Below are positions 61,843-64,000 of a DNA stretch of 64,000 nucleotides, one piece after another; position 1 is the first letter of the stretch; each line of letters begins with the position of its first letter. The notes beneath the pieces are model-generated. The model saw only the letters and a list, made by a program, of their open reading frames with translations, searched no databases and had not been told where the DNA came from. A program made the position numbers and the translations under genes. The stretch lies in assembly GCA_014529385.2 (NCBI GenBank), contig CM043944.1, positions 176,486,740 through 176,550,739 on the forward strand. The letters run 5' to 3'. Source of the stretch: Adiantum capillus-veneris (taxonomy: Eukaryota; Streptophyta; Polypodiopsida; Polypodiales; Pteridaceae).

Positions 61843-62491
61843 ATTCCGTAGAACAGCTTACGCACACACTCCCATTGTGTGGTAAGGTACCTTATGATTG
61901 CTGTGCAATACGACAAAAGGCATGCTACCACACAATGCATACACACATACACAACACATACCCGGGTCATGTGGTCAGTACTCCGCTACTGCTATGCATT
62001 GCGATGCAAAGCACGCTCCCACATGACCCCCTCTCTCCCTCTCTCCTCTGGACATACCTGCAAAGGTGGTGGTCGATCTCTCTCTCTCTCTCAAGATGGC
62101 TCAAGAAAAAACACCCAGCACGCCCGGTTGGGGCCCTATATATATTATTCTGCGGCCCTGCCAGGCTTCTTGGTTTTCTTGGCAGGCCCACAGGGAAAAC
62201 TAAAATTCTTGGCGGGCTTTTTGTGGGTTTCCAGGTTACCCTAAACCAGCTTCTTTGTGATCATATTTAGTGTCATTATGTAAATGCGTCAATAAGACCT
62301 TGTGATCGCACAAAATTTGTGGTAACTACATAAATATTAAATCCCACTGTAACTCTCCTTGTCTATCTCTCTATCTCTAAAACTCTATAGCTCTCATTCA
62401 CTAACTCTATACCGCAATATCTCTCACTCATTAACTCTATATCTGTATATCTCTAACACTAGCATTGTAGCTCTAGCTATTTAGCTCAATG

Positions 62492-62492
<1 letters not shown>

Positions 62493-62528
<36 letters not shown>
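62493..62528. repeat. GT microsatellite
   Basis: Uninterrupted TG run of about 36 bases. Confidence 0.95.
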
Positions 62529-62530
<2 letters not shown>

Positions 62531-62989
62531 AGGGGTTGCGAGCTCCTCTCTAAGGTTTTCCTCCCTGGGGCGAGGGGCACTTGTGGTAGGGTGTTAGGAT
62601 CCATCCCTGCCCTACACAAGCACACAGATGAGGTTGAGGCTTTCATCCGTAGAAGCAGGTCATGGCCTCGCTCCACAAGTTCTCTACAGTAGTAGGTTGA
62701 GGCTTTGTTAGAGCAGGTCAATAGTAGGTCGTGGCCTCTGTAGTCTTTCCCATAGCAAGTCATCAAGGTACAGCCTTGCTTTGTAGAGAGTTTGCAGGGT
62801 GTACAATTTTTTGGATGATGCATTTCTGAGAAAATCCAAAGGTTTTCTTTAGATTTTTCCATTTCTTGTTCTCCTTGTTTTCTCCAACCCTTTAGTGGCT
62901 CCTCTCTGGTTTGCATTGAGCTCTTCTTGAATCTATAGACCTTTCCAAGCATAGGGATGACTACCCCAAAGACCCATGCCAGAAATCCC

Positions 62990-63560
62990 ATTACTCAGTT
63001 TCAAGAAGCCCTCGATGGAGTTTCAAAATAGAATTTGGAACTCAAATCTTCCCTTAGTAAGTTAGAATAATGTGTTAATTTTATTGTTAACCTCGCCATA
63101 GACAAGGTAAAGGAGTTTGAGGCAAAGGTTAGCCAAGCTCACTCAGCAACCATCACCCAAGTGAAGACTTGTGTAACAAAGGAGCTTTGCAAATAAAGAC
63201 TTCAAGAAGAGAATTCCCTCAAGGTCCACATTGGTGGGCTCCCCTCGCCATGGTGAACCATTGAGGACACCCTTGAAGAAGCAATTACAAATCTCAACAA
63301 CATTCTTGAACCAATCAACATCAAGCAAGAGAGGGTCATTTGGATCAATGATACACAACAAAATGTGCATTTTGAGCTTTGTGTCCTTACTTTCAAGTAC
63401 CAAGAGGAGCGGGTGAAGCTTCTACGCCAATCCCACATCCTCAAAGGAGCAAAGCTTTGGATTATTGAGGAGCTAACCACGAATCAACTCAAAAATAAAA
63501 AGGACGAGCTCAAGGAGATGTTTGAATCCCGCAAACAAGGTAAATGAGCATTTTGTCAAG
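62990..63560 (+). pseudogene. LINE ORF1-like relic
   Basis: One frame, with a few stops, reads as a charged helical protein. Its end (LRQSHILKGAKLWIIEELTT, then ESRKQGK) resembles the C-terminal RNA-binding part of some LINE first ORFs. No endonuclease or RT is in the window. Assignment is by feel of pattern and weak; it could be another coiled-coil protein. Confidence 0.3.
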
Positions 63561-64000
63561 GCGGTAAAACTATTATCTAGGAGTTTCAAAATTCAAAAGG
63601 GACTCTCTCCTCAACTTCTTCCCCTTAAGTTTTGTTCCTTTATTTTACCCTCTCGATGGACCCTCAATCCTTAGCTGATACAGGTATCTCATGTCTTCAC
63701 CTATAAGCATGATGCTATAAAGTTTTGCATCTAGTCTCATGGGTCATATTTGATCTCCATGGACAATAGTATAATCTATCTATCTAGCTATCTGTCCCTG
63801 TGTGTGTATGCTGGGGGATCCATCAATGCAATAGATCCAATGACCAACAAAATTGTCAATACAGAGGGATGAGCTACCCGGCTAGGGCATGGAAACACTC
63901 ACACGCTTAGTGCGCTAATCATGGCAACACAAATGGTTAACTCTATGAGGTGAGCTTCTTGGCCTATGGAGGAGCGAAGTCGCAATGAAGGGCTATCTCC
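63561..64000. other. Unassigned end of window
   Basis: No gene or repeat that I can support. Confidence 0.5.

Overview
This looks like a transposon-dominated stretch of a large land-plant nuclear genome. The evidence is spliceosomal GT..AG introns, plant-type Ty3/gypsy elements (one with the second RNase H typical of the Tat lineage), CACTA-like DNA elements and very long GA/CT/AT/CA microsatellites. Nothing resembles an ordinary host gene. A fern or another non-seed plant with a big genome would fit, but the sequence alone does not settle the species.

Left half (1-33530), a three-level nest. A worn chromodomain-type Ty3/gypsy element (A, 1-434 and 30677 to about 32330) was split inside its RNase H by a Tat-like gypsy element (B, 439-30676, + strand, 1143-bp LTRs, target repeat ACGG(T)). 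B was in turn split inside gag by a 21.5-kb giant gypsy element (C, 3091-24596, - strand, LTRs of 948 and 942 bp, perfect 5-bp target repeat CATAT). C has a primer-binding site matching tRNA-Asp, gag, protease, RT-RNase H, an integrase with a duplicated zinc-binding module, a second retropepsin-like domain in frame behind integrase, and a separate coiled-coil ORF before the 3' LTR. Both large ORF blocks of C are preceded by arrays of a near-perfect 24-bp palindrome with a 283-bp period.

Right half (33536-58981). A 374-bp MITE (F1) and a 23-kb element (F2, 36008-58981) share 39-bp inverted termini beginning CATTA. F2 holds a degenerate CACTA-type gene and was invaded by an LTR element without pol (D, 40216-58588, 2.08-kb LTRs, gag only). 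D was invaded inside gag by a 12-kb element with CATTA ends (E, 42701-54673, 33-bp inverted termini with one mismatch).

E is the most unusual part. It carries four intron-containing genes in a + - + - layout: a transposase candidate, two unrecognised proteins, and a composite gene (49885-52665). The composite gene starts with a histone H3 fold that has CENH3-like traits, continues into a ULP1/C48 SUMO-protease domain, and ends in an FCP1/NIF-like HAD phosphatase domain. The two middle genes diverge from a 2-kb block of microsatellites containing four GC-rich hairpins.

The end of the window (58982-64000) holds a second copy of a repeat seen at about 35070-36007, microsatellites, inverted repeats and a weak LINE-like relic. 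Almost every reading frame in the window carries stops or frameshifts, so most genes are relics. Gene structures in E were inferred by eye from splice motifs and frame continuity.
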